Shown: piece after piece, positions 22,508 through 35,600 of the stretch | How positions within the stretch are numbered: the stretch's first letter is position 1 | Layout of the letters: every line of letters starts with the position of its first letter | Source of the DNA: Acanthornis magna | Taxonomy: Eukaryota; Chordata; Aves; Passeriformes; Acanthizidae | Assembly: GCA_036785705.1 (NCBI GenBank) | Contig: JAWUZG010000360.1 | Span: 1-64,000 of the forward strand | Length of the DNA: 64,000 bases | Direction of reading: 5' to 3' | Notes under the pieces: generated by a model | What the model was told of the DNA's origin: nothing | Database searches by the model: none | The model's input: the letters and a program-made list of their open reading frames with translations, nothing else | Made by a program: the position numbers and the translations under genes

Positions 22508-23390
22508 GAGAGGAAGCTGAGAAACTGGAGGAAACCAGAGAAACACATAATTGTTTGCAAATAGTGGCTGGGTAAATAAATTCAGGCACAGGCTTGGTAC
22601 ACACTATGTGATAGGGGAACAGTTCCCTGCCAAGTCTGAATTTTCATCAGGACACGCACATCTCCATCTGTTGCAGAGCCAAAACAAGAATTCAAGCTCG
22701 ACAACTGCTTTGAAATTGAGAGGAACTGCTACCAGGACATTGAGCGATAGTGTAAACCATGTAAAAGAATTATTCTTAATGATTAGTGTTTAATATATGA
22801 TGGCTATTGATCCAGTTACTGGATGTGTTTTACAGGGAATGGAAGTACTCCGGGGGAAAAAAAAGAAGATAATAGTGAGTAATAAATGGAACTTTTAAGT
22901 TTTTTTCTACCACTTGCATATGTATGTATAGATATATGGTATAATACTTAAATCAGTGTCTCCAGGTTCTGCCAAACAAAAGAAATGTCAAAGTAGTAAT
23001 ATCATACTTTTCCTATTAATAAAACAAGAGGATACTATCACCTTTCAGGAGTGGGAAGGCCTCATCATATTCTGCCTTCCTCTCCAAATTCATTGAACAG
23101 TAAATATTTCAAAGGGCTCAATCTTGTTCATTCACTCCTTTTTTTTGTGCAGCTTTGTATAGCTCCTTTGAAGCAGCAGTCCTCAAAGGATCAGACACTG
23201 AGTTTTCTAATCCTGTTTCAACTTCTCAGCAAGACTTCTGAGTTATGTTAAAGATTAGGCAACATTTTTTCTGTGCTGAGGCCTTCTAGGCATCTGAACA
23301 AGGAATGAGCCCCCCAAATACGCTAAACAAAGGTGACATTGCTGTTAGCCATAAAACTCCTTAAAGGAGATAATTTCTATTAACAAGAAA

Positions 23391-23508
23391 AAAACCAAAC
23401 TAACAAACAAACAAAAAAAAACCCCAACCCCCCCAACAACAAAAAACCCCCCAAAACAAAAAAAACAACAAAAAAACCCCCGCACCAAAAAACAAAACAA
23501 ACAAACTG
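23391..23508 (+). repeat. A/C-only low-complexity tract
   Basis: Over about 120 bp the plus strand is almost entirely A and C, with AACAAAC-, CCCCCAA- and AAACAAA-like pieces. G appears once near the right end. It is a degenerate polypurine/polyamino low-complexity tract without clear periodicity. Confidence 0.85.
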
Positions 23509-23851
23509 TTATTTAAACCAGCCCTTATCATGCCATCTGAATCAAAAAACATATGTACATAACAAACTTCTACAATCAAGTAAATAGGAAACAACTGGGA
23601 TTTTAGCAATTGTGCCATATATGAAAAATGTTCAAAAAAGGGTCAAAGTGCGATCCACTGGGGGATGGAAAGCCAAATGTTCCTGCAAACTCCTTCCTTA
23701 AAATGCTGTTATGTTTAGCAAAGGTTGTAAACAGCCCACTCTCAGGTATAAAGTATGGGGTGTGAATCCTACCACAACAACCCTACAGGCAAGTATTTTC
23801 TGTAAATACGTCCTATTCCAGGCAATTTTGAGCACATGTGGACATGGGCGG

Positions 23852-23892
23852 ATGTGTGTGTGTATATTTGTGTGTGTGTGTATGTGTGTGTG
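23852..23892 (+). repeat. (GT)n microsatellite
   Basis: Imperfect GT dinucleotides, broken by ATAT and TAT, run for about 40 bp. Confidence 0.9.
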
Positions 23893-24896
23893 CCTGGGCA
23901 CATTGGTGAGAATAAGATCACAATGTTATGAACCACCACATCTCACAAGTTCAGAATTTCAAATTTCAGCTGCACTGACAGTGTTTCTTAGTTAAATTAT
24001 TCTTTATCAATTTCTGTGAAATATTTGGTGACACACAGGATGGAGATTTTTTTTTTTCTGAAATTAAGTAGAATGACTCCTGCGTAGCTGTTTGGGTTAC
24101 TAACATCATGCAAATATGGCAAATTTCTTCTCTAAACATATTCCCTCTCACCCCTCCTGTAGCTGAGGGATTTTACAGGGGAACTGACAACTCAGGCTGC
24201 TGAGTTCATACCCACACAAAGGCTCCTGCCCAGAAGGTGTCAGGATGGGACTGTAACAATAAAGGTAAGCTCCAAGGTAAAAGATATGCTGCTGACCTCT
24301 AAGTGTTCCTTTGAGATGTGGTGCCATATGGAGCTCACAGGAGGGATGTGTGCTGGCACCAGGGGAGATTCTGTCCTAGCAGTAAATGCAGAAGGCATGC
24401 TGCCAGCCACCTTCCCTTCATACAGTCAGAAAAGGGGCACAGAGGGGACCTTTCTCTCAGCCAAAGAGGTCCGAGATGAGATCAAACCCTTCAACAGAAC
24501 TGTAACAGGAGAAAATGTTGCACGTGTACACACTAGTGGCACATTTCAAAGTCGAAGAGATACAAGTGAGTATCCTTCTGATATCCAAGTGAGTATGCCC
24601 TTCTCCTTTGGATGCGAGTATGAAGTCATTCTGTGAATGGCTTCAGTGTGCAAAGCCATGACATGAACAAAAGCTGAAGCACAGCCCCTGCCAAGTCCAG
24701 CATTGCTCCCAAAACATCAACAGTGACACACAGAACTCAACTCCAACTGGTGCTTCAGGCAGCTGCCCTGCCAGCCACTCAGACAGGGAGATGAAGAAAC
24801 CTTGAGTTTTTCTGTCTGGCCTCCAGGGAAGTGAGCAGTCATAATCTGAAATGTGAGAACATTCCTTTCCGTTGTAAGAATTCCACTGTGACAGTT

Positions 24897-25014
24897 TGTT
24901 TTTTTTTTTGTTTTGGGTTTTTTTGTTTGTTTGTTTGTTTGTTGTTGTTTTTGTTTGTTTGCTTGTTTGTTTGTTTGGATTTTTTGTGTGGTTTCTTGTT
25001 TGTTTTTTTTTTAG
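24897..25014 (+). repeat. T/G low-complexity tract, (TTTG)n
   Basis: About 118 bp of T and G dominated by TTTG units, with T-runs at both ends. It resembles the complement of the A/C tract at 23391-23508 in base content, about 1.4 kb away on the opposite strand sense. Confidence 0.88.
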
Positions 25015-28000
25015 GAGAATAGGGGCCTGTTTGACATTTCTGTTCTAGTCACACAAAGGTGAGTGGCCCTCTAAAAGGTGGTGTTCTACCAACACAGAAA
25101 ACCAGAAACTTTCAGCAGTTCTCATGCTGACAGGTTTGTCCTGAAGACCGATTTTGTCTGGTTTTGGAGCCCAGCTGATGAGAGCACAATTTCCTGTGTC
25201 TCAAGGAAACTCTGCCAGAGAGCAGCCCTGGAAAAAAGGGTGTTTTTAATTAGGTTTACTTTTCTTTCTAGCTGACTCTAGACCTGCTGAAGAGGGAAAA
25301 TGTATAAACCTTTGTATGCAAATTCATTGAGCAGCTGGGGATAGCTCTCTTCATTTCTTTTTAGCTCTTTGCTTCAGTGTCATGCAGGATATTTAACTGT
25401 GATGTTTTCTTCTTCCAGACAGGAAAACAACTGGGTAGACCCATTAGAGACCAAAAAATTCGCTACCATAGCCCTTGATGCCCGGGTTGATCATAACCAC
25501 ACACTTTCTAGACCAAAGTCAGATACTACAGTGTGGAATTTAAGAACAAGATGGGGAAACCCAGGACCAAAGTTAAAAAGCAAAAAAATAAAATAGTGCA
25601 AGTTCTCAAAACCATTTAAAAAGTAGTTAAAGCAAATTAAAATTAAAAATTTAAGGGTCGTGATGCATCCAAACAGTGGGGAGAAAACAGAAATTATAAT
25701 ACAAACAACAAATGAGAGGAAACTGAGGTAGAAATGAGCTCCAGTGTTCTTACTCTCATGTGAAGCACACAGTGTGGACAACCCAGATTATGTGCTACAA
25801 GTATTACAAAGCCAAAAACCAAAATTATCTGAACAGCAACCCTTGAATATATATGCCCAAGATGTGAACACAAGAACATAAATGAACCAACTGGATCAGT
25901 GATTCAATCACTGGCAGTAAATTCTGAGCACTTGGTTTGGTAACATTATCTAATTTCTTACTTCTCATTGCTTATTTCAAACTACAGATCACGGGACTGA
26001 CAAAAAATGAAACATCAGAATTTTCATAGATGAGTAGCTGGCTGTATAGTATTCACTGTCTGGCAATGAAACAAAAGCAGATCAAAGCTACAGTTACAGA
26101 TCAAATACACAAGAAAACCTCTAATTGGGGCTTTTTTCATCAAAGTCACACACACACATGTGGAATTAACATGAGTAATTAATAATCCAGGCTAAGGTGA
26201 GTCAAGCAAATTCTAGACATACATCCCAGAGAGCTGTTCTATTTCTCTTTAGAACCACCAGAGAGAAATGGCCTTTTCTAGATCATGAGTCATCTTATTT
26301 TAAAGTGGCTGTCTGGTTTAGATTTGATGTAGTTCATCCCAGCTTACGTTTTAACCTCTGACTGCAAAAAGAGTCCAAACAACCTGCTTTGAAATAGATA
26401 TCTATCTTAAAAATATCCAAAATTCCACAGAATAGATTCCACCTCAAAGGCAAGGCCCATCATGGTGAGCAGAAGTTTACTCTAAATATCAACACATTTG
26501 ACAGCTTTAGCTGTTTCGTGAAAGCTCAGCTCATCCTCATCTTTGTAAACTTTAATGTCAGTTCTGAAAAAAAGCTCTGCAACAGTTACGCAACAATGCT
26601 TTTGACTTTAGCCCTTGAAAAATAAGGTCCATGACAGTCATAAAAATGTGATGATCTTCTCTTCGTCTTTTTTTCTCTAATAGGGTTGAGTTATTGTGGC
26701 ACAGCTTAGCCTTATACAGGCAGATCCACCACACTTTGTGAGAAATAACACCACAAATCCAATGATTTGAGGTGGTAGAATTTATGATGTGCATCTTGGG
26801 TAAATATTTTCCCCTCTAATTTCTCAGAACTTATTTTCTTTTAGCAGAGATGAGTATCTCAGTACGTCCAAAATTTGGAAGACTATCTTTTTGTAAACTG
26901 CAGTTTTATACTTCTCATCGCACATAATAGCCAGAAAGGTCTGACTGAAAAAAAAGCTGAAACATGAATGAAATGTTTCACTACATATCCAAACAATGTA
27001 TTTGGACCCTAAGTTCATTAAATTAATAGTTCTAAACTCAAGTGAAGAGTTTGAAAGCGGTATGTCTGTAGTATGCCTACAGATACAATTGGCAATGACA
27101 AAAATAAGGAAGGTCAACTTCAGAATGTGAAAATATTTTACACCAAATTCTTCCCCTGTCTTTCCTACAAAAGTCACATGTAGTGCAGGGAACTGTGTAC
27201 TTGTTATCGGTGCAGTGTGACCAGCAGCCTCAAAATCTCTGTTTCTCTTGAAGCTCTTTGGGTGACAAAATGGGGTTAACGCCCAACTGATATGAGCTCT
27301 TCTGTGACTTCAGCATGAATGTGTGACTGTAACTCAGCAGTCTCAGAACATGGATCATAATTAAGACACAGTTTCAGAAAGCAAAAATTGGAGGAAGATA
27401 TGACATGAAACACTACCCAAACAGCACTGATTACATCAGGATGCAATAATCCAAATACCAATAGTCCAAAGATTTATTATCCCTAGAAGAGAACACCTTT
27501 TGACCAGATGGTGTTCCAGACTCTGCCTCACACCTTGGAGGAGCTCAAGAAGGAGCTCAGGTCTGAAATTGCTAATTTCTCATCTATACAACTGAAATGG
27601 GTAATTCATCATCTATGCTTCCTTTCCCCAGCTGAAGCTGAGAGAAGATTTATTTGGAGAAATTCCAACTGATTCATTTTAAAGAGCAATAACATATGCC
27701 AAAAGATTAGGACAGTGTAAGAGGTAGTTTGAGATCCTAGCTGAAAGAACAAATATTATTAAAAATAACACAACATAATGAAACCACAAGTTTTCTTCCG
27801 AATTCTAAGTTTCCAGAGAAAAGCATGAGATTCCAAATGCAGAGAGATTAGACAAGTATTTAAAATAAATACAAATGACATGTCAAGTGAGCTTGGGTAA
27901 ATACAGTGCCAGGTAACTGAAGACAGTCTAGAATTTGGTGTATTATAAGCCTACCTTTTTCCAGTACTAAAGATCAGGATTTAGGAGACTTTATCGAACT

Positions 28001-30204
28001 TTAGTAGTGCATGTTATTGCATTACTCTGGGGGGAGGAAGGAGACATGAGGAACAAGGGAGGGACCAGTATGGGAATTCCACACCCATACTTTATTTTTA
28101 AAAAATACTGTAAGAAAGGCTCAATGCAACTTGCTTGCCAGATAACATAGCATCTGTCTTGCTTTGTTTAAATAAAAAGTCTTACTAATGTTGCATCTAA
28201 TCTAGAATTTAAAGAGGCTAAAGATTTTCCAGTAGTATGCTTTTATTCTGCTGAATGTTTTGAAACACAGAAAGAGGAGCTGCCTCAAATATTTATTCAC
28301 TGTCCACTCAATTCTTTAGAAAAGGAAGATCTAAAAGCGTATCTGGCAGCCTATTTCTGTGCAGGAGCACTCAAGTACTTGTCATCTGGCATAAGCAAGC
28401 CTAATAATGCTGAGTCCCTTCTACTTTTTATTTCTGCAAAGGACTAAATTCAGAGATTAACTGTAACATCTTTCAACTACAGGCTCACATATTCATGAAT
28501 AACAAGAAGAAAATCTAAATCAGTACTTAATTTTTTGCGGCATCTTCAAGAGCAGCATGTTAGAAACTATAATAGTCCAGACACAGGAGTCATTCTACAA
28601 GCTGATTCTGAAATACTGCATATATAGTTTTGAAGGGTTTTAGGAGTTCTATTATTTAGGTTTGGGAAAATAAGCTCAGCTTGGTTTTAGGTTGTTATTT
28701 TGACAGATAATTTAGATAGCAGGCAATTTCAATATTTTTCATAGTAAACCACAGACTGCAAAGTTATGTTAAGAAAAATATGTCAAATATGTGCAATAGC
28801 AAGAAGCAATACAACATCATTTAAAAACAAGGTATTAAACATAGGTAATTTAGGTATAGTGCTGGGCCTATAGATGTGTGCTGGAACCCTACTTTTGCTC
28901 AGCTTTGACTGCTGTCCAAACCTAATGAAGACTTGGAGGACCCAGGAATAGGCTTTGACTGAATGATGAAGTACAGTAGAAGAGAACATGAGCCTTGCTA
29001 TGGCCCTGCCTTTTCAGTATAGAGGTCAGGAGCCAGACCCACTCTGTGCAAGTCCATCACCATCTATAACCCAATTCCCTCCTTCTATGTCCTGGAAAAC
29101 ATTTGCAATGCACAAGTCACTTAACATCCAAAAGAGGCTTCCCACTGGCTACAACAACTTGTTTTGGCAAAGTGGGCACAGATTCAGGTTATGATTCATT
29201 CTTCAGCCTTTTCCTGCACATGTGGCATGGAACTGATAAGTACCTTGCAAGCCTCATGATTGTCAGTAGCCCTGGTGTAACCTGACTGCTAACAGTGACA
29301 GCAGGGGCCACAGCACTGGGTACTCAGTAGCCTCATATAATAAGCAGAACTGTTTAAACATCTAAGAAATACAGAATTAAGGGGTTGTAGCCATTACTGA
29401 AGAAGCCAAATACCAGAAGTATGCAGCTCTAAGAAAAATAATGTCATTACTCACATTCTAGCTTCTTTTACCTGAACCTTATTGAACACATTGGTTAAAG
29501 GCTTGCGACCTCTTTTTCCTGAAATTCAGAAGAGTAAATGAAGAATAAAACTGATGCTAAATATGCAGTTATATTTTAAGCTTTATTCATATATCTTAAG
29601 TGCAAATATCATATATCTATATCTGCAAATATTCTAGGAAATGCAACGTGCATTTGAATTTTTAAGCCGTTATTTATCGTAGACAAATTCTGAATTCATC
29701 ACTCTAAATGCTGGCATATGAAAACTGAACTGTTCTAACCACATAGAATACTGTGAAATACTTCTTTTTCTATCTTTTCTTTTTGTTCTTTCTTAAGAAA
29801 TTAAGACAGGTTGGAGATCTCAACATTGCTTTATGGATTCATTTTTAGCACTATCAAAATTTTCATTTCAACTTTTAATTGGTCTATCTATTATGCTATA
29901 AAAACAGTATAATTTTGTTTTTACATTATGTAAATGATAATACAAAATTCAGAAATAAATACTCTCAATAGAATAAAAAATGAAATACACACCTTCCTAT
30001 TAATATTCTGATTTTGAAGAATCTGCATATCTCAATGTAATGTGTCTGATGAAAAGAAACACAGACCTGATTTTGAATGAGATCTGCTTGAAGTAGGGCA
30101 TGGGCAATGTAAATGCTTTCAAATCATTCATCCAATTACAATTACATCAAATCAAAGTGAGATAAATGAAAACTAGAAACTTTGCAGATACTATTTAAAC
30201 AGAT

Positions 30205-30238
30205 CATAAAAGGAATAAATGCACGTATTCCTTTTATG
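30205..30238. repeat. Perfect 13-bp inverted repeat (hairpin)
   Basis: CATAAAAGGAATA at 30205-30217 is complementary to TATTCCTTTTATG at 30226-30238, with an 8-base loop. AT-rich, function unknown. Confidence 0.85.
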
Positions 30239-32195
30239 GTGCACTGGACATGGTTGAGAAAAAGTCAATGATCTGATTAGTAAGAACTTACATATACTCA
30301 CCAAAATAATACAAACAGTATATCTTGGCTTCAAACACCTATATAGTTATATCATTTCAGGAAATTTTACTGCAATAATGCTTTTTATATGTAGCTGTCT
30401 CTGACAGAACCGAATATATATTGAGGCGATACATGTTTGAGAAAATTACCATGGGCTAAGCTTAAGTGTTAGCACCTCAGCTGAACTGCTGTGCCTGCCT
30501 TAAGTTTTGAATTGTCCACAGTGAAGCAATCAAATTATTTTAAAGCTTTTCTACAATTAGACTCCAAGCACTTCATTTTATTTCCAGCTAACATCAAAAT
30601 TCCTGCCATAAACACAGAAGTCCCATAAGAAATAGGAATCAGAGTGGCTGCAATATGGTAATGGACTGAGCATTGAATCCGTGTTATAAAACCCGGATTC
30701 ACTTCCCAGTGTTCTTGGATTTCCTTCAGCACCTTTCTGCACCTCACTGTGGTTTTTTTCCTGGTTGCCTTAGCTGTTACCATTATATATTTGAGGCAGA
30801 GACCATTTCACATATGTGTTTAGGCAGTTCTACAGGGTGGCACTACCGTAAATTCAAGCCTTTTGATGCTATTGTAGAATTAATTAGAATGCAAAAATAA
30901 AAGCTTAAGATGTTTTCTGTATGTCACCGTTTCCATCCTGAAGTGTTTTGTACTTTTACCAGTGCCATCCAATAAACCATTCTTACAAAGACTAAATGTT
31001 GTTAATCCCTTAATCGAAATATATTTTCAATTTATTAACATGAAATTTACACAGGAAGTAATTTTAAATACTTACTAAATATTTACTTGTTTACTTACCA
31101 TGATCTTATGAATTATGAGGGATTAATGGTGTGAGCTGAACTGATATTAAAAAAAGTTTTAAAGCATTTCTGCTTTAAGGGGTTTTTTTAAAATGTCTTC
31201 ATCAGCATCTGTGACTTTTTTGAGGGAAAGGGGGAGAGAACTACATTTGATTATGTAAATCTGCTAATATAGTTATCCCTACTGAATCAGCTGTCTTGGC
31301 ATAATATTTTAAACCAGAAAGCAGTCCTTTCTTAAACAAGAAACATTCTCCTCAAAGTGAGAGCTGAGATCTGTGTCTCTCATCTCATTTCCTGTCTTTC
31401 TAATTTTTAATCAAAATAGATGAAGTCATTGCTTAAAATGGGTATTCAGTCACATGAATATTGTGGAACTGGTAGAACATAGATGTTTAGTAGTAGAAGA
31501 GAAGCATGACAGAGGTTAAATCCCACTGATCTCATTCCTTATCAGAGCCAATGGATCGTATTCACATGACCTCAAGGGGATCTCACATAAAGACTATGAA
31601 CCACAAACAACCCCCTCTATCCTCCCCAGCAGTACAAATTGGCTAAACTACTACACAAACATCTAAAAAAATAAATCTTTATTCTGCAAAGTGTTGAATG
31701 CTCATACTGTAATCTCAGCAGAAACACAAGCACATAGTTCAGGGCACAGCTGAAACAGCATCAGAGTGCTCTGCACGTGCCTCACTAAGTCTTAAGGACA
31801 CCGAATTGCAAACATCCTCTTTTAAACACATACAAACACACTCAAAGAGCAGGAAAAAGATTTCCCTCTTTTGATTAAACATATTTCTGATATTTCTGCA
31901 TCATACAAACTTCAAAGCACTTTTAAATGTGAACACTCCTAATCAATACTGAGTAATTTTAACTCCCAAACTGACAACAGTTAATATTTATTTCTTATAC
32001 CAATCTAAATATTTTATCTCAAGTCCGTTTTAATGTTTCCTGTGACCCTGCCTCTTTGAGGATAGGAAAGAAATATGATCCTCATGAGGCAGACACAGTT
32101 TTACCTGTTGTAGGAGACAATATCGCATAAGCACTCCCAGGGAAGATTGGCAGTGCTCTTTCAACCTGTCTTGCTGTCACCAGATGTCAAATTCA

Positions 32196-32646
32196 TAGTC
32201 ATGGTGGGTTGACATTGGCTGTACACTGGGTGCCCACCACTCTACCATTCGCCTCCCCAGCTGGACAGGGGACAGAAAATATAATGAAAGGCTCGTGCAG
32301 GGGAAAGATAGGGACAGGGATAGTCACTGACCAGTTACTGTCACGGGCAAAACAGGTGAGTCACAGGGAAATTAGTACAATTTATTACCACTCACATCAG
32401 ACTAGGACAATGAGAAATGGGGCTATTCTCACACTTCCCTCTGGCTGAAGTCGCACAGCTTTTTATCTCCCACTTCTCGACTCTGGTATCCCAGAGGTGC
32501 TATCACTGTCTCTGATGGCTTCGGCCTTGGCCTGCTCGTGGCTCCATCTTGGAGCCAACTGACTCTGCTGGACATGGGGAAGACTTTTCACAGAAGCCAC
32601 CCCTGTAGCCCACTCTGTAATAACCTGGCCACACAAACCAAATACA
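32196..32646 (-). mobile_element. Internally deleted solo LTR, same family as 6475-7860
   Basis: The left end, TCATGGTGGGTTGACATTGG, matches the terminal part of the 6475 LTR. It is followed by GGTGCCCACC, AGCTGGACAGGGGA, GAAAGGCTCGTG and CACGGGCAAAACAG, which I know from this avian LTR type. The right end has CATGGGGAAGAC, CAGAAGCCACCCCTGTAGCC and CCACACAAACCAAATACA. The large GC-rich middle seen in the 6475 copy is missing between roughly 32440 and 32480, so this copy is about 450 bp. On the minus strand there is AATAAA at 32381-32386 and a TATA-like AGATAAAAAG at 32459-32468. I could not identify a target duplication, and the left terminal base pair appears mutated. Confidence 0.82.
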
Positions 32647-35600
32647 CCAATTTATGTATTATATTACAGGAGCTGACACAAATTTTGTTACTGCACAAGT
32701 ATCAAAGTGCACTTTCCCATTGTGATGCACCAGCTTCACAGAAGTGATAGTGCAGGAATGTGGTGCTCTCATTTTTCCAAAAGAGATGGGCTTCCCAACA
32801 AGACTATGCATTTTCGACAACAGAGCGCCTCTAGGGAATACCCTAGGAATGTGGTTCCCTTAACACCCTCAGAAAGGTACGCCATCTTGCATAACAGAAG
32901 CTGTTCTCTACATGAAAGAGTATTACAACACCGCATCAAGCAAAAGAACACAACTTCAGTTTCTTTACAGCGAAATGAAAGCTAGTGAGTCAGTCCCATT
33001 TTCATTTTCCTGCGATGCTATATGTAACTGATAAATTGTCACAAGAATAAAACATAGATATAAATATTTCTTCCGCATGGAACCACCCATTCAAATTGTA
33101 AGAAAGAACCCAAACATCATCAGCAGTACTCAATGATGTAATTAGAGTATAGTAAGTATACTGTGAATGAGTTTGTTCTCCAATTTGTTTTTCTGCTTGC
33201 AATCATAACATTGCCTGAGCCTAACTTTTTGTATCTAATGTTCCATTAGTACCCAGCATTCTAGCTCAGGTTATTTCCTGAAATTCTCTTGCAATCCACA
33301 AGGCCACACAAGGTCAGTACTTTCAGATATTGAACCACTGCCATCTGAAGACATTCCAGCTGTGAGGGTTAGCTAGTTTTCCTGCCATGAACATCTCCTT
33401 CATTTACAAGATTGCTTTCTCCACATTTCCCTTTTCACTCAGTAAATGAAAATTACATGCATCTCTGTTTTAATGAGGAAAAAATAGAAACTGAAGATTT
33501 CATGTCAGAACTCCAGTGTTTCAAATAAGACTGTTTTCCTTCCTCCCCCCTATTCTTAATGCTCATTTCTCTTTTCCCCTGTGTTCATTAAACTGTCCTG
33601 TCTACGGTAATACGGATCAAAGTCCACTCAGAATTACACAGCCCTAATGCAAAATGATCTACAAAGAACTTCATAATGCTGCTTAATTTGCCGATCTTTA
33701 GGGTAAGTTGCCCAAGATACAGAGATCCCATTCGCATATCAGCTTTCCTAATGACTGGAACTCAGTTCTTAGATTAGTCCATCAGAAAGAATACTCATCA
33801 AGGTTAATTTAATCAGGTGTAGATAATGTGTTGAAATAGTCTCCAGTCAATGGAGAAAAAAATATCCACCAGCAAAGCCTAATCTGACTGTTCTGACTCC
33901 CTCTGTGGAGGACAAATGCCATCTCCTCCACTGAGTATAGACGGGGCTGATGGAGATCAGCCTTACTGAGCTAATGTCAGCGTTCACAAGGAGCTCCTTC
34001 AAGTTTATTTCCTCATCTCTGTTTTCCTTTTCTCAGGCTTTACTGTCAGAGGACAAAACTGCTGCCAAAACTCAGACCCCAGAGGACTTAAGGAATATTT
34101 AAGTAGTCTCCATACCTACAGAGTGTATACATTTAGCCAGTTCTTTCTGAAATTGAGATGCATGGAAATGTCACATTCCAGACATCAAAATCTCACTGCA
34201 GTGGAGCAGCCTAGGAGATCAAAATCAAACTATAACTAAAAGCTTAGATAGAAACACAGAATTTGCAAAGCAAACTAAAATCTGTACATCTGGGAAAAAA
34301 ATCATATGCACATTTTTTGCTGTGCAGGTGACAAGCACAGAACTTTATGGGATACAAACACAGGTCCATGCTGGTGGACTTTTACATGCATGTATGCCAC
34401 TAAAAATTAAGATGTGGGTGTGGGTACTGACCATGCTCACCCATGCAAGTGTGCTCAAAAAGACTTTTGATGACATGAAAACAGCATCAGTGCATAGCTA
34501 TTTATGACTTTAAGGTGGCCTCCCGCATCTTATAAATTTCTGAAGCAACTAAGAGTTGAGAAAGGAAGCTGGTGCTGTGATGGTCATAGCATCATCCTGG
34601 GCGCCTGCACAGTCGTGCAGGAAAAGGCGAGCCCCTAAAGCCAAGCAGCAGTGTCACTTCTTCCCAGCATGCAGTCTTCAGAAGCAGGCACAGGGAACAT
34701 ATCAAGAATATAGCAAAGATGTGTAGGAAAAAAAAATCACGAGGAATGGACACCAAGATCTATGTAATAAAAGATCAGTCTTTGTTACTTCCTTGGTTCC
34801 TCTGATATTCAAGGGCACCACAGTCTCACAAAGCATTGACCTTCCCAGCAGCCCCACATGGGTGAGAAGTACTCCCGTCCCTCCACGTGGGGACATGAGG
34901 TACGAGTGATCAAGAATAATGAGTCTGATGCAGCCTGGGATGTGGCCCTGAGAAGTTTGGCCAGCTGAGATGAGAACTGAGGAGCCATCTTCTGGCTCCT
35001 CATTCAGTTCCTGAAGAGAGAACCAGGGACTCAGTCAAGTAAGACTTGCAAGTTACGGCCTGAAAGCACCAAGGAAAAGACTATAGATCTCTCTAAATCC
35101 TGAGTGAAGCACCACCTTTCCATATTTTTCACTAATATTTCCATGAATATTTCTTTCCACAGCTATAACCATCAACTCAACTAGATTTTCCTGTGGTACG
35201 TGGAGAGGGAATTCCCCACAATTAGTAAGAATATATAAAATTTAGTTTCCTTATTTGAAAGTATATAACATCTAATTCCCTGATTGCCATAGGTCATATA
35301 ACTATGTTCAGAAACACCAAAATAGGAAAACATACTTGCCATAAATTGTTCTTTTCAAAACATACCACCAGCTAAAGCATGGTATTAAAGCTAATTTTAA
35401 CATAATCTGAAATAGGATCAGAATAAGGATCACATTTCCCATGTTACATCTATTTTCAGGTTTAAAATATTCAAAACAAAAATGTTTACTTTTCCTAAAT
35501 TTAAAAGCAACATGCATGGCAAACTATATTCTGGCCAACACTGCTCATCAATTGAACATTTCAGGGTTTTTCTGGACATACAGAGCTCTCACTGCAATGA

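Larger units (their letters stand above)
22503..32195. other. AT-rich non-coding stretch, no gene recognised
   Basis: Only short open frames occur, none with a motif I recognise. It contains three low-complexity tracts and a 13-bp-arm hairpin, listed separately, and a short CA run at about 26148-26157. I saw no CR1 or LTR ends in it. Confidence 0.6.
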
